Shown here piece by piece: positions 8,494 to 16,714 of a stretch of DNA of 64,000 bases. The notes beneath the pieces were generated by a model that was given only the letters and a program-made list of their open reading frames with translations, did no database searches and was not told the origin of the DNA. The first letter of the stretch is position 1; each line of letters begins with the position of its first letter. A program made the position numbers and the translations under genes. The DNA is from Martinezella tropici (GTDB lineage Bacteria; Pseudomonadota; Alphaproteobacteria; Rhizobiales; Rhizobiaceae): NCBI GenBank assembly GCA_000799755.1, contig JUHI01000001.1, forward strand, positions 434,001 to 498,000. The letters run 5' to 3'.

Positions 8494-9861
8494 ATGGAAT
8501 TTTCAGACGTCAAAGATGCTGCGGGCTTGAAGCAGTTGCTGCAGGAGCGGCCCTATAGGCACATCAAGGTCGGCGTGTTCGACATCGACGGCGTGCTGCG
8601 CGGAAAGTACATGTCGCCTGACAAGTTCCTTTCTTCCATCGAAAATGGGTTCGGATTTTGCGACGTCGTTCTCGGATGGGATTCGAGCGACCAACTCTAC
8701 GACAACACGAAGCTCACCGGTTGGCATACCGGCTATGGTGACGCGCAGGTCAGGATCCTCCCCGAAACTGCACGGGAAATACCCTTCGAGCCCGACACCC
8801 TCTTCGTATTGGGCGAGTTCGCGGGCAAACTTGAACCGCTCTGCCCCCGCGGCGTTCTCAAACGTGTATTGAAAAAGGCCGAAGAACTAGGCTTTCAAGC
8901 CAAGGCGGCATGCGAGTTCGAATTCCTTGTCGTCGAAGAAACGGCAAAGTCCCTTTCCGACAAGCGTTACCGCAACTTATCGCCGCTCGGCGTCGGAAAC
9001 TTCGGCTATTCCGTTATCCGCAATTCAGTCAACACACCATTCTATCATGGCATGCTGGATCTCTTCGAGGACATGCGCATCCCAATCGAGGGACTCCACG
9101 AAGAGACCGGTCCGGGAGCGCTTGAAGCAGCGATCGGCGTAGACGACGCCCTGTCCGCCGCGGACAAGGGAAACCTCTTCAAGACTTTTGCCAAGATCTT
9201 CGCGCAGCGGAACGGCCTTTTCACAAGCTTCATGGCCAAGTGGGACAGCTCGTTCCCAGGTCAGGGCGGGCACGTCCACGTATCGCTCGTCGACAAGAAC
9301 GGCAAAGGTGTATTCCACGACCCCAGTGCGGATCGTGCCATCAGCGAGACCATGTTGCACTTCATCGGCGGCCTCCAGAGACTGGCGCCCGCCCTCGCAG
9401 CATTCGCCGCGCCAACGGTCAACTCATACCGACGGCTCGTGCCGGGGTACTGGGCTCCGACGGCGGCGACCTGGGGCGTGGACAACCGGACCGTCGCAAT
9501 TCGCGCGATCACCGGAAGCTCGAAGTCGCAGCGCGTCGAATTCAGAATTCCCGGCGCGGACACCAATTCGTATCTGACGTTGGCGGCCGCACTTGGCGCA
9601 GGCCTCTGGGGCATCGAAAACCGCATCAAGCCGGAGACGGAGCTTTCGGGCAACGCATACCAGATCCCCACCCCGGAGCATCAGCAACTCCCGCGGACGC
9701 TGACCGACGCGGCTGCGGCGCTCAACAATTCCGAGGAGGCGAAGGAGATCTTTGGAAAGACTTTCGTCGAGCATTATGCAGCAACCCGCGACTGGGAAGA
9801 CCGCGAGTTCCGGAAGCAAGTCACCGACTGGGAGCTTTCCCGCTACTTCGAAATTATCTGA
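8494..9861 (+). CDS. Glutamine-synthetase-like gamma-glutamylamide ligase
   Basis: A 455-residue member of the glutamine synthetase superfamily. It has the N-terminal beta-grasp region and the catalytic domain. Landmarks are CEFEFLVVEE near residue 140, PGALEAAIG near 205, the GGHVHVS histidine block near 260 and the arginine-rich NRTVAIRA region near 335. The start of the protein (VGVFDIDGVLRGKYM) resembles the GlnA3/GlnA4/PuuA-type ligases that glutamylate amines, not canonical GlnA. The adenylylation-loop tyrosine of GlnA is not evident. A GAGGG ribosome binding site precedes the ATG. With EutH upstream and an aldehyde dehydrogenase 10 bp downstream, ethanolamine is the leading candidate substrate. 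In Streptomyces, GlnA4 performs this reaction; here it is inference. Confidence 0.82.
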   Translation: MEFSDVKDAAGLKQLLQERPYRHIKVGVFDIDGVLRGKYMSPDKFLSSIENGFGFCDVVLGWDSSDQLYDNTKLTGWHTGYGDAQVRILPETAREIPFEPDTLFVLGEFAGKLEPLCPRGVLKRVLKKAEELGFQAKAACEFEFLVVEETAKSLSDKRYRNLSPLGVGNFGYSVIRNSVNTPFYHGMLDLFEDMRIPIEGLHEETGPGALEAAIGVDDALSAADKGNLFKTFAKIFAQRNGLFTSFMAKWDSSFPGQGGHVHVSLVDKNGKGVFHDPSADRAISETMLHFIGGLQRLAPALAAFAAPTVNSYRRLVPGYWAPTAATWGVDNRTVAIRAITGSSKSQRVEFRIPGADTNSYLTLAAALGAGLWGIENRIKPETELSGNAYQIPTPEHQQLPRTLTDAAAALNNSEEAKEIFGKTFVEHYAATRDWEDREFRKQVTDWELSRYFEII

Positions 9862-9871
9862 GGACCATGAA

Positions 9872-11266
9872 ATGACCGATACCCAGCGCACTATTTCCCC
9901 TGTCGACGGGACAGTCGTCGTCGAACGAAAATATGCTGCCTCGCAGGAAATCAACGCTGTCTTGGACGCTGCCGTTTGGGCGCAAAAATCGTGGAAGGCT
10001 ACAACTCTAGCTGAACGAGTTGAGATCTGCGAGAGGTTCGCCCAGTATCTGCTCGATCATCAGGAAGAAATAGCGCTCGACATCACGCGTCAGATGGGCC
10101 GTCCTATTTCCCAAACGCCAGGTGAAGTACGTGGTTGCGTGGATCGCGCGCGTACCATGATCGAGCTCGCACCTGAAGGGCTCGCCGACGTCCGCCCAAA
10201 GGCGCGCGACGGCTTTGACCGATTCATCCGGCGCGCTCCCGTCGGTGTCGTTTACGTGATTGCACCTTGGAACTATCCTCTTCTCACCGCAATCAACACG
10301 ATCGTTCCTGCAATCTTGGCAGGCAACGCGGTCGTCCTCAAGCATGCGGCCCAGACGCCTCTCTGCGGCGACGCTTTCGCCAAGGCGTTCGAAAGCGCCG
10401 GTCTTCCGAAAAACGTGTTTCAGGCGCTGGTGGTTGACCACGCCGACGCGGAGCGCATCGTCGGTGATCGACGGATCAACCATGTTGCCTTTACCGGTTC
10501 GGTTCGCACTGGCCACCTCGTCCAGAAAGCAGCGGCCGAAAGGTTCATCAGCGTGGGCCTTGAACTCGGAGGCAAGGACCCAGCATACGTCCGCGCTGAC
10601 GCCGACATCGCGTTTGCAGCGGAGAATCTGGTCGACGGCGCGTTCTTCAACAGCGGCCAGTCGTGCTGCGGGATCGAACGAATCTACGTTCACGCAAGCG
10701 TCTACGACAAGTTCGTGGAACGCGCGGTGGAAATCGCGAAGGAATACAGGCTGGGCGACCCCATGGATCCGAGCACAAATCTCGGGCCTGTTGTCAGCGC
10801 TTCCGCCGCCAAGTTCATTCGCGGACAGGTCGATGACGCTATTGCCAAGGGCGCGAAGGATCTCGTTCCCATTACGACCTTCGAGAAGGATCGCCCTGAG
10901 AGCGCTTTCGTGTCGCCTCGAATCCTTTCCAATGTCGACCACGGCATGCGCCTCATGACAGAGGAAACCTTTGGACCTGTCGTTGGCATCATGCGCGTGG
11001 GAACCGACGAAGAGGCTGTCAATCTCATGAACGATAGCGACTTCGGCCTCACGGCATCGATCTGGACGAGCGACGTTGCGGCGGCCGAAGACCTGGCTGA
11101 CAAGATCGAGACCGGCACCGTGTTCCTGAACCGCTGCGACCATCTCGATCCTTCGCTTGCTTGGACGGGAGTGAAAGACAGCGGTCGTGGCGTAACCCTG
11201 AGCGTGCTCGGGTTCGATCATCTGACGCGTCCGAAGTCGCATCATTTCCGGCTAAACACTGAATAG
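9872..11266 (+). CDS. NAD(P)-dependent aldehyde dehydrogenase
   Basis: A 464-residue aldehyde dehydrogenase. It shows the [10 protein letters not shown] block with the general-base glutamate, the catalytic cysteine in [10 protein letters not shown] about 33 residues later, and the conserved EETFGPV segment near residue 370. I use the ATG at 9872, preceded by TGAGGA and ten bases after the ligase stop; the frame is open further upstream inside the ligase gene. The tight linkage to a gamma-glutamyl ligase resembles the PuuA-PuuC arrangement for putrescine. It may oxidise gamma-glutamyl-aminoacetaldehyde to gamma-glutamylglycine. Betaine aldehyde or another aminoaldehyde remain possible substrates. 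Confidence 0.88.
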   Translation: MTDTQRTISPVDGTVVVERKYAASQEINAVLDAAVWAQKSWKATTLAERVEICERFAQYLLDHQEEIALDITRQMGRPISQTPGEVRGCVDRARTMIELAPEGLADVRPKARDGFDRFIRRAPVGVVYVIAPWNYPLLTAINTIVPAILAGNAVVLKHAAQTPLCGDAFAKAFESAGLPKNVFQALVVDHADAERIVGDRRINHVAFTGSVRTGHLVQKAAAERFISVGLELGGKDPAYVRADADIAFAAENLVDGAFFNSGQSCCGIERIYVHASVYDKFVERAVEIAKEYRLGDPMDPSTNLGPVVSASAAKFIRGQVDDAIAKGAKDLVPITTFEKDRPESAFVSPRILSNVDHGMRLMTEETFGPVVGIMRVGTDEEAVNLMNDSDFGLTASIWTSDVAAAEDLADKIETGTVFLNRCDHLDPSLAWTGVKDSGRGVTLSVLGFDHLTRPKSHHFRLNTE

Positions 11267-11324
11267 AATTCTTCCCTCACGTCCGCGCCAGGGAACAACC
11301 ACAACACGTCCTGAAGGAGACAAC

Positions 11325-12593
11325 ATGCTTCAGATACTTCCCAAGTCCGAGATCGGCGACAGCGCCGTTGCGGCTGCAGTCGCACGCGAACTCGACCGCC
11401 AGCGTTTTCAGATTGAACTGATTGCGTCGGAGAACATCGTCTCGCCTAACGTCCTCGCCGCACAGGGATCGGTGCTCACCAATAAGTACGCCGAAGGCTA
11501 TCCCGGCAAGCGCTACTACGGCGGTTGCGAATTCGTAGACGAGGTAGAGACCCTCGCGATCGACCGTGCAAAGGAACTCTTCGGCGCCTCGTTCGTGAAC
11601 GTCCAGCCTCACTCCGGCGCCCAGGCCAACCAGGCGGTCTTCCTAGCTCTCCTGACACCTGGTGATCGCGTAATGGGGATGTCGCTCGCCCACGGGGGAC
11701 ATCTGACGCACGGCTCGCCCGTAACGATGTCTGGAAAATGGTTCGACATCGTCAGCTACGAGGTTCGTGAAACTGATCAGCAGATCGATTACGAAAGCCT
11801 TCGTGCGCGTGCGCTCGAAACCAGGCCCAAGCTGATCGTCGCCGGCGCCTCCGCGTACCCGCGCGCCATCGACTTCGCCGCGTTCCGCACAATTGCGGAT
11901 GAAGTTGGCGCATACCTGATGGTGGACATGGCGCACTATGCGGGCCTCATCGCTGCCGGTGTCTATCCGGATCCGCTGCCCCACGCGCACATCGTCACGA
12001 CGACGACGCACAAGACGTTGCGTGGTCCGCGTGGCGGCATGATCCTGACCAATGACGAGGCACTCGCGAAAAAGATCAACTCGGCGGTCTTCCCTGGAAA
12101 CCAAGGCGGTCCGTTGATGCATGTGATCGCTGCAAAGGCGGTAGCGTTCGGCGAGGCACTGCAGCCGGAGTTCCGTGAATACGCCAAGGACGTCGTCGAC
12201 AACGCCCGAGCGCTGAGCGAAGTCCTGGTCGCCGGTGGACTCGATATCGTCTCCGGCGGAACGGATTGCCACATGGTACTCGTGGACCTGAGACCGAAGG
12301 GCGTGAAGGGCCGTGATGCGGAATACGCGCTTGAGCGGGCCGGGCTCACCTGCAACAAAAACGCCATTCCGTTCGACCCGGAGAAGCCGGCGATCACCTC
12401 GGGCGTGAGGCTTGGGACGTCAGCCGGGACGACCCGCGGCTTCAAGGTCGCTGAGTTCAAGAAAGTCGGCGAACTCATCCTTCAGGTCATAGAAGCGCTT
12501 GCGACGAAGGGGAGCGAAGGCGACCCGACGGTTGAACAGGCTGTCTTGAAGGAAGTGCAGGTACTCTGTGAACGCTTCCCGATCTACGGTTAG
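11325..12593 (+). CDS. glyA: Serine hydroxymethyltransferase
   Basis: A 422-residue PLP enzyme that interconverts glycine plus 5,10-methylene-THF and serine plus THF. The internal-aldimine lysine is in [14 protein letters not shown] (near residue 235). The folate and substrate blocks [13 protein letters not shown] and [13 protein letters not shown] segments are intact, and the length equals bacterial GlyA. The ribosome binding site is AAGGAG. Within a locus that generates both glycine and methylene-THF, it probably works in the serine-forming direction and feeds the adjacent serine ammonia-lyase. It is likely a second, catabolic copy, but the rest of the genome is not visible. Confidence 0.95.
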   Translation: MLQILPKSEIGDSAVAAAVARELDRQRFQIELIASENIVSPNVLAAQGSVLTNKYAEGYPGKRYYGGCEFVDEVETLAIDRAKELFGASFVNVQPHSGAQANQAVFLALLTPGDRVMGMSLAHGGHLTHGSPVTMSGKWFDIVSYEVRETDQQIDYESLRARALETRPKLIVAGASAYPRAIDFAAFRTIADEVGAYLMVDMAHYAGLIAAGVYPDPLPHAHIVTTTTHKTLRGPRGGMILTNDEALAKKINSAVFPGNQGGPLMHVIAAKAVAFGEALQPEFREYAKDVVDNARALSEVLVAGGLDIVSGGTDCHMVLVDLRPKGVKGRDAEYALERAGLTCNKNAIPFDPEKPAITSGVRLGTSAGTTRGFKVAEFKKVGELILQVIEALATKGSEGDPTVEQAVLKEVQVLCERFPIYG

Positions 12594-12608
12594 TGGGAAG
12601 GTGCGAAA

Positions 12609-12641
12609 CCATGGCCGGATTTGTAGCGCAACCGGCCATGG
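12609..12641 (+). other. Intergenic hairpin between glyA and sdaA
   Basis: CCATGGCCGG at 12609-12618 pairs perfectly with CCGGCCATGG at 12632-12641 across a 13-base loop. No U-tract follows. It may modulate read-through or message stability between the two genes. Confidence 0.4.
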
Positions 12642-12657
12642 GTTGGGGCGATAGTCC

Positions 12658-14037
12658 ATGTTTCTAAGCGTTTTCGACGTTTTCAAGATCGGTGTTGGTC
12701 CCTCTTCTTCCCACACGATGGGTCCGATGACCGCCGCCGTGCGATTTCTAGCCGCGATCCGCGACCAGAAAGTGCCGTTTGGAACTCGTATTCGCGTGAA
12801 GCTTTACGGATCGCTCGCGTTTACCGGCCGTGGACACGCCACCGATCGCGCAGTGGCACTTGGCTTGCTCGGCTTGCTACCCGCCGACCTGGATATCGAC
12901 GAAGCCGGATTTCTCCTTGAGGACCTTCAGGACGGTAAGACCCTGCGATCGCCCGGTCTTCCGCCGATCACATTTGATCCGGAGACGGATGTGGTATTCG
13001 ACTACGGCGATCCGCTTCCCGGCCATGCGAACGGGCTCACGTTCGACTTGTGCGGTCGCGCGGGTGAAACGATCTTTTCAGAAACCTACTATTCCATCGG
13101 CGGGGGGTTCGTGGTCACCGCGTCCGAAAAGGCGTTAACGACTAAGGAGTCTTTGGCTGCCAGCGACCGCCCCTTTCCCTTCCACTCAGCGGCTTCCATG
13201 CTAGCGATGGCAAGCATTGCAGGCATTTCCGTCGCTCAGATGAAACGTGCGAACGAGCTGGTCTCGGCCACAGCCAGGGATCTCGACGACGGGCTCGACC
13301 GCCTTTGGCGCGTCATGGATGACTGCATCGAAAGAGGATTGCGCACCAGCGGCGAATTGCCCGGAGGTCTCAAGGTAAAGCGTCGCGCCAGTGCCATTTA
13401 TCGCCAGTTGTTGAGCGAACGCGGCTCCAACCAGGCTCATCCACACGTGGTAGCGGACTGGCTGAGCGTCTATGCGATGGCGGTTAACGAGGAAAACGCT
13501 GGAGGCGGACGAGTGGTGACCGCGCCCACGAACGGCGCGGCCGGCGTCGTGCCAGCCGTGTTGAAATACTTCATTAGCCATTGTGGCGGCGACGATCGCC
13601 AAAAGATTCACGAGTTCCTGCTGACTGCGGCGGCCATCGGCGGACTGATCAAGCATAACGCATCGATTTCTGGCGCCGAGGCCGGCTGTCAAGGCGAGGT
13701 CGGGTCCGCTGCGGCGATGGCTGCAGCGGGCCTATGCGCCGTGCTGGGCGGCACCCCCGCGCAGGTCGAGAACGCTGCCGAGATAGCTCTTGAACATCAT
13801 CTCGGCCTCACCTGCGATCCCGTCGCAGGCCTCGTACAGGTTCCTTGCATCGAGCGGAACGGAATGGGCGCGATGAAAGCCGTTTCGGCCGCGTCGCTGG
13901 CCCTTCGCGGCGACGGAACGCACTTCATGCCCCTCGACAACTGCATCCGCGCGATGCGGCAGACCGGCGAAGAAATGAATTCCAAGTTCAAGGAAACCAG
14001 CCTGGGAGGTTTGGCGGTAAACCTTCCCGAGTGCTGA
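12658..14037 (+). CDS. sdaA: L-serine ammonia-lyase, iron-sulfur type
   Basis: A 459-residue single-chain L-serine dehydratase that forms pyruvate and ammonia. The beta domain ([17 protein letters not shown] near residue 1, GPM) is followed by the alpha domain. The iron-sulfur ligands lie in the region [10 protein letters not shown], in [10 protein letters not shown] and in [10 protein letters not shown]. Length and architecture match E. coli SdaA. The ribosome binding site is weak. It follows glyA by 64 bp and completes a glycine to serine to pyruvate route. Confidence 0.94.
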   Translation: MFLSVFDVFKIGVGPSSSHTMGPMTAAVRFLAAIRDQKVPFGTRIRVKLYGSLAFTGRGHATDRAVALGLLGLLPADLDIDEAGFLLEDLQDGKTLRSPGLPPITFDPETDVVFDYGDPLPGHANGLTFDLCGRAGETIFSETYYSIGGGFVVTASEKALTTKESLAASDRPFPFHSAASMLAMASIAGISVAQMKRANELVSATARDLDDGLDRLWRVMDDCIERGLRTSGELPGGLKVKRRASAIYRQLLSERGSNQAHPHVVADWLSVYAMAVNEENAGGGRVVTAPTNGAAGVVPAVLKYFISHCGGDDRQKIHEFLLTAAAIGGLIKHNASISGAEAGCQGEVGSAAAMAAAGLCAVLGGTPAQVENAAEIALEHHLGLTCDPVAGLVQVPCIERNGMGAMKAVSAASLALRGDGTHFMPLDNCIRAMRQTGEEMNSKFKETSLGGLAVNLPEC

Positions 14038-14104
14038 CATCTACTACAGGGGCCGAGCAAACGGCCGCTGTCGCGCTAAAAAAACCAATATGGAGGTGAA
14101 CGAA

Positions 14105-14986
14105 ATGACAAACTACGTGCTAAACGTCACGAGCGACGCTAACGTTGGCATCATATCGAAGATTACGGCCATCCTAGCCGGCGCGAACAGCGAAATCATC
14201 GATACATCGCAGTTCGTCGACCGCGAATGCGACAAGTCTTTCATGCGGGTGAGCTTCACGTCGACGACCGGCGCGGACGAGAAGATCGTCAGCGATTTGG
14301 CGGCGCTCGCGTCCGAAGGAGACATGTCGTACGAACTCCACGACGCCGGTCGGCGCACGAAGGTGCTCCTGATGGTCTCTCGGTTCGGCCACTGCCTGAA
14401 CGACTTGCTTTATCGCTGGAAGATTGGCGCCCTTCCGATCGACATCGTAGGCGTGGTGTCGAACCATTTCGACTACCAGAAGGTGGTCGTGAACCACGAC
14501 ATACCTTTCTATCATGTCGTAGTGACGAAGGAGAACAAGCCTCGTGCCGAGGCTAGTCTCATGGAAATCGTGGAGACTTCCGGTGCGGAGCTGATTGTGC
14601 TCGCCCGATACATGCAGGTGCTGTCCGACGAGGTGTGCAAGAAGATGTCAGGCCGCATCATCAACATCCACCATTCCTTCCTTCCGTCCTTCAAGGGTGC
14701 CAATCCCTACAAGCAAGCCTTCGAGCGCGGCGTCAAGCTGATCGGCGCGACTGCCCACTATGTCACAGAACACCTCGACGAAGGACCGATCATCGAGCAG
14801 GATGTTGCGCGTATCACCCACGCCCAGTCCTCCGCCGACTACGTTTCCATCGGTCGCGACGTCGAAAGCCAGGTCCTTGCACGCGCGATCCACGCGCATA
14901 TTCATCACCGCGTTTTCATGAACGGCAACAAGACGATCGTCTTCCCTGCAAGCCCAGGCTCTTACGTGTCTGAAAGGATGGGTTGA
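14105..14986 (+). CDS. purU: Formyltetrahydrofolate deformylase
   Basis: A 293-residue enzyme that hydrolyses 10-formyl-THF to formate and THF. It has an N-terminal ACT domain (residues about 1-80), then a formyltransferase-fold domain. The catalytic asparagine and histidine lie in [17 protein letters not shown] and the aspartate region in [13 protein letters not shown]. The ATG at 14105 has a strong GGAGGTG upstream. It is followed by folD with only two bases between the stop and the next ATG. In this context it releases THF when demethylation overloads the one-carbon pool. Confidence 0.94.
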   Translation: MTNYVLNVTSDANVGIISKITAILAGANSEIIDTSQFVDRECDKSFMRVSFTSTTGADEKIVSDLAALASEGDMSYELHDAGRRTKVLLMVSRFGHCLNDLLYRWKIGALPIDIVGVVSNHFDYQKVVVNHDIPFYHVVVTKENKPRAEASLMEIVETSGAELIVLARYMQVLSDEVCKKMSGRIINIHHSFLPSFKGANPYKQAFERGVKLIGATAHYVTEHLDEGPIIEQDVARITHAQSSADYVSIGRDVESQVLARAIHAHIHHRVFMNGNKTIVFPASPGSYVSERMG

Positions 14987-14988
14987 AC

Positions 14989-15855
14989 ATGGCGACGATC
15001 ATTGACGGGAAGGCCGCCGCTGCAATCGTCGTCGAGGAAGTCAAGCGATTGAGCGCCGGTCTTGTAGCAACTGGTAGGAAACCAGGTCTCGCGGTCGTTA
15101 TCGTCGGGGACGACCCGGCGAGCCACGCATATGTGGCCGCCAAATCCCGTATGGCCAAGGAATGTGGATTTCATTCGGTTCAGGCCACATTGCCCGCCGA
15201 AACGTCACAGGAAGAACTCGCCCAACTCGTCGCGCGATTGAACGGCGACCCCTCGATCGACGGCATTTTGGTCCAGTTGCCGCTTCCGCGCCACCTGAAG
15301 TCCGACCCCATCATTCAATCCATCGATCCGTCCAAGGACGTGGATGGCCTCAACGTCGTCAACGCGGGAAAGATCGCGACGGGCGATCTCGACACCGGAC
15401 TGGTCCCGTGCACTCCTGCCGGAGCCATGGCGTTGGTCAGGCAGATGCACGGACCCGACTTATCAGGCCTTCAGGCCGTGGTCATCGGTCGGTCGAACCT
15501 GTTCGGAAAACCGATGGCAACGCTTCTCCTGGCTTCCAACGCCACAGTGACCACTGCACACTCCCGCACGAAGGACATCGCATCGCTCACTCGCAACGCG
15601 GATATCGTTGTCGCCGCCGTAGGCTCGACTCGAATGGTTAAAGCGGAGTGGATCAAGCCGGGTGCAACGATCATCGACGTGGGGATCAATCGCATCGTGG
15701 AAGCGGATGGGAAGAACCGGATGACTGGAGACGTCGACTTCGAAGATTGCTCCAAGGTCGCCGGAGCGATTACGCCAGTCCCCGGCGGCGTTGGACCCAT
15801 GACAATAGCGATGCTTATGGCAAATACGGTGAGGGCGGCGTCTCTTCGACGTTAG
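14989..15855 (+). CDS. folD: Methylenetetrahydrofolate dehydrogenase/cyclohydrolase
   Basis: A 288-residue bifunctional enzyme that oxidises methylene-THF and hydrolyses methenyl-THF to 10-formyl-THF, the substrate of PurU upstream. Family blocks seen are [16 protein letters not shown] (near 35-50), [19 protein letters not shown], the NADP-binding [12 protein letters not shown] and the C-terminal VPGGVGPMT. The ATG at 14989 is preceded by AAAGGATGGG inside the end of purU. A TTG two codons earlier is in frame but less likely. Confidence 0.95.
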   Translation: MATIIDGKAAAAIVVEEVKRLSAGLVATGRKPGLAVVIVGDDPASHAYVAAKSRMAKECGFHSVQATLPAETSQEELAQLVARLNGDPSIDGILVQLPLPRHLKSDPIIQSIDPSKDVDGLNVVNAGKIATGDLDTGLVPCTPAGAMALVRQMHGPDLSGLQAVVIGRSNLFGKPMATLLLASNATVTTAHSRTKDIASLTRNADIVVAAVGSTRMVKAEWIKPGATIIDVGINRIVEADGKNRMTGDVDFEDCSKVAGAITPVPGGVGPMTIAMLMANTVRAASLRR

Positions 15856-15856
15856 C

Positions 15857-16622
15857 TCAAGTTCCACCTCCGGGAGCACTATTAGGTCCGATGGCAGCCG
15901 GTAGTGAGAGAAAGTGACCTAACCGGGCATCGATCGACTGTGGTTGAAGCTCCTTTTCCAGCCAGTCACTGATCTCTTCCACCCGTTCGACAAGCTGCAC
16001 GTGCCTGGCGTCGTCCTCCGCCGTCAGGCCCTTGCTAGCATGTTTTCGTTTAGGCGATCTACCCTGCCCTGCGCCCTCAGACCTTCGAACGAACGGTTTG
16101 CTATTTCGCTCAGCCACTCGCGTACCGCTTCGTCGAAGATCCATTTCGCCGCCTGTACCGTCCTGATCACGTCACGATGGGTTACCGTGGTGACCGTGCC
16201 GTCGCTGATGATTTTGAATCCGATCGCGTCGAGCAGGCCGTAAATCGCGACCCGCTTGTCAAACAAGGCGAACTGGTAGTTCGCGCCTGCTGAATGTCTG
16301 GCGATCTCATTCTGCAGTTGCATTGCCTGCATCTGTCGTTCGAGAAACAGAACCTGCTCGTGCGCGGCATCTGCCTGGCGCGCCGCCGCTCCCACCTGTT
16401 CGCTCATCACCCTGCGGGAATGCTGAAGCTCCTGGCCTTGGATCATCGTCGGGAAAAAAGCCAAAGAAACGCTAGCGGCGCGAAAACCCCCGCGAGCATG
16501 TCTCCCAGCTCGTTGAGGCAAAGTGCTAACGCATAGAGGCCCGACAGGATCACGCCTGTCGGGCCCCAGCGGCTACTCTTGATTTGTTTGCTTATCGCAG
16601 TGGGATTGGCGGTTCGGGTCAC
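15857..16622 (-). pseudogene. Frameshifted membrane-anchored coiled-coil protein
   Basis: Three consecutive minus-strand frames read as one protein. Frame one (from a GTG at 16622) encodes a membrane-anchor region (LNELGDMLAGVFAPLAFLWL) and stops at 16443. Frame two carries on with TMIQGQELQHSRR and a coiled-coil to NENMLARA, stopping at 16024. Frame three supplies the tail (GLTAEDDARHVQLVERVEEI) to 15857. Each switch equals loss of one base in a homopolymer, A6 at 16454-16459 and C3 at 16029-16031 on the plus strand. LGD-LAGVFAPLAFLWL proteins of unknown function recur in rhizobia. It may be a true pseudogene or two sequencing errors. A perfect 11-bp stem (16538-16565) lies within the first part. 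Confidence 0.65.
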
Positions 16623-16683
16623 GACAGCGTCTCAATGTGTACTGAACACCGTAGCTGACCCGTCTCGAACTTGAAAGCAAGCC

Positions 16684-16704
16684 GGCCCCCCATTTTGGGG
16701 AGCC
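16684..16704 (-). terminator. Possible terminator after the aminotransferase-dehydrogenase fusion
   Basis: On the minus strand GGCTCCCC (16704-16697) pairs with GGGGGGCC (16691-16684), with one wobble and an AAAAT loop, 11 bp after the stop codon. The U-tract is poor, so this is a weak call. Confidence 0.4.
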
Positions 16705-16714
16705 GCAATGCCAT

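Noticed and set aside
10007..11245. 412-codon minus-strand open frame across the aldehyde dehydrogenase gene
   Set aside because: It mirrors a well-supported gene, has no ribosome binding site or family motif, and is explained by GC-rich codon positions that remove stops on the opposite strand.
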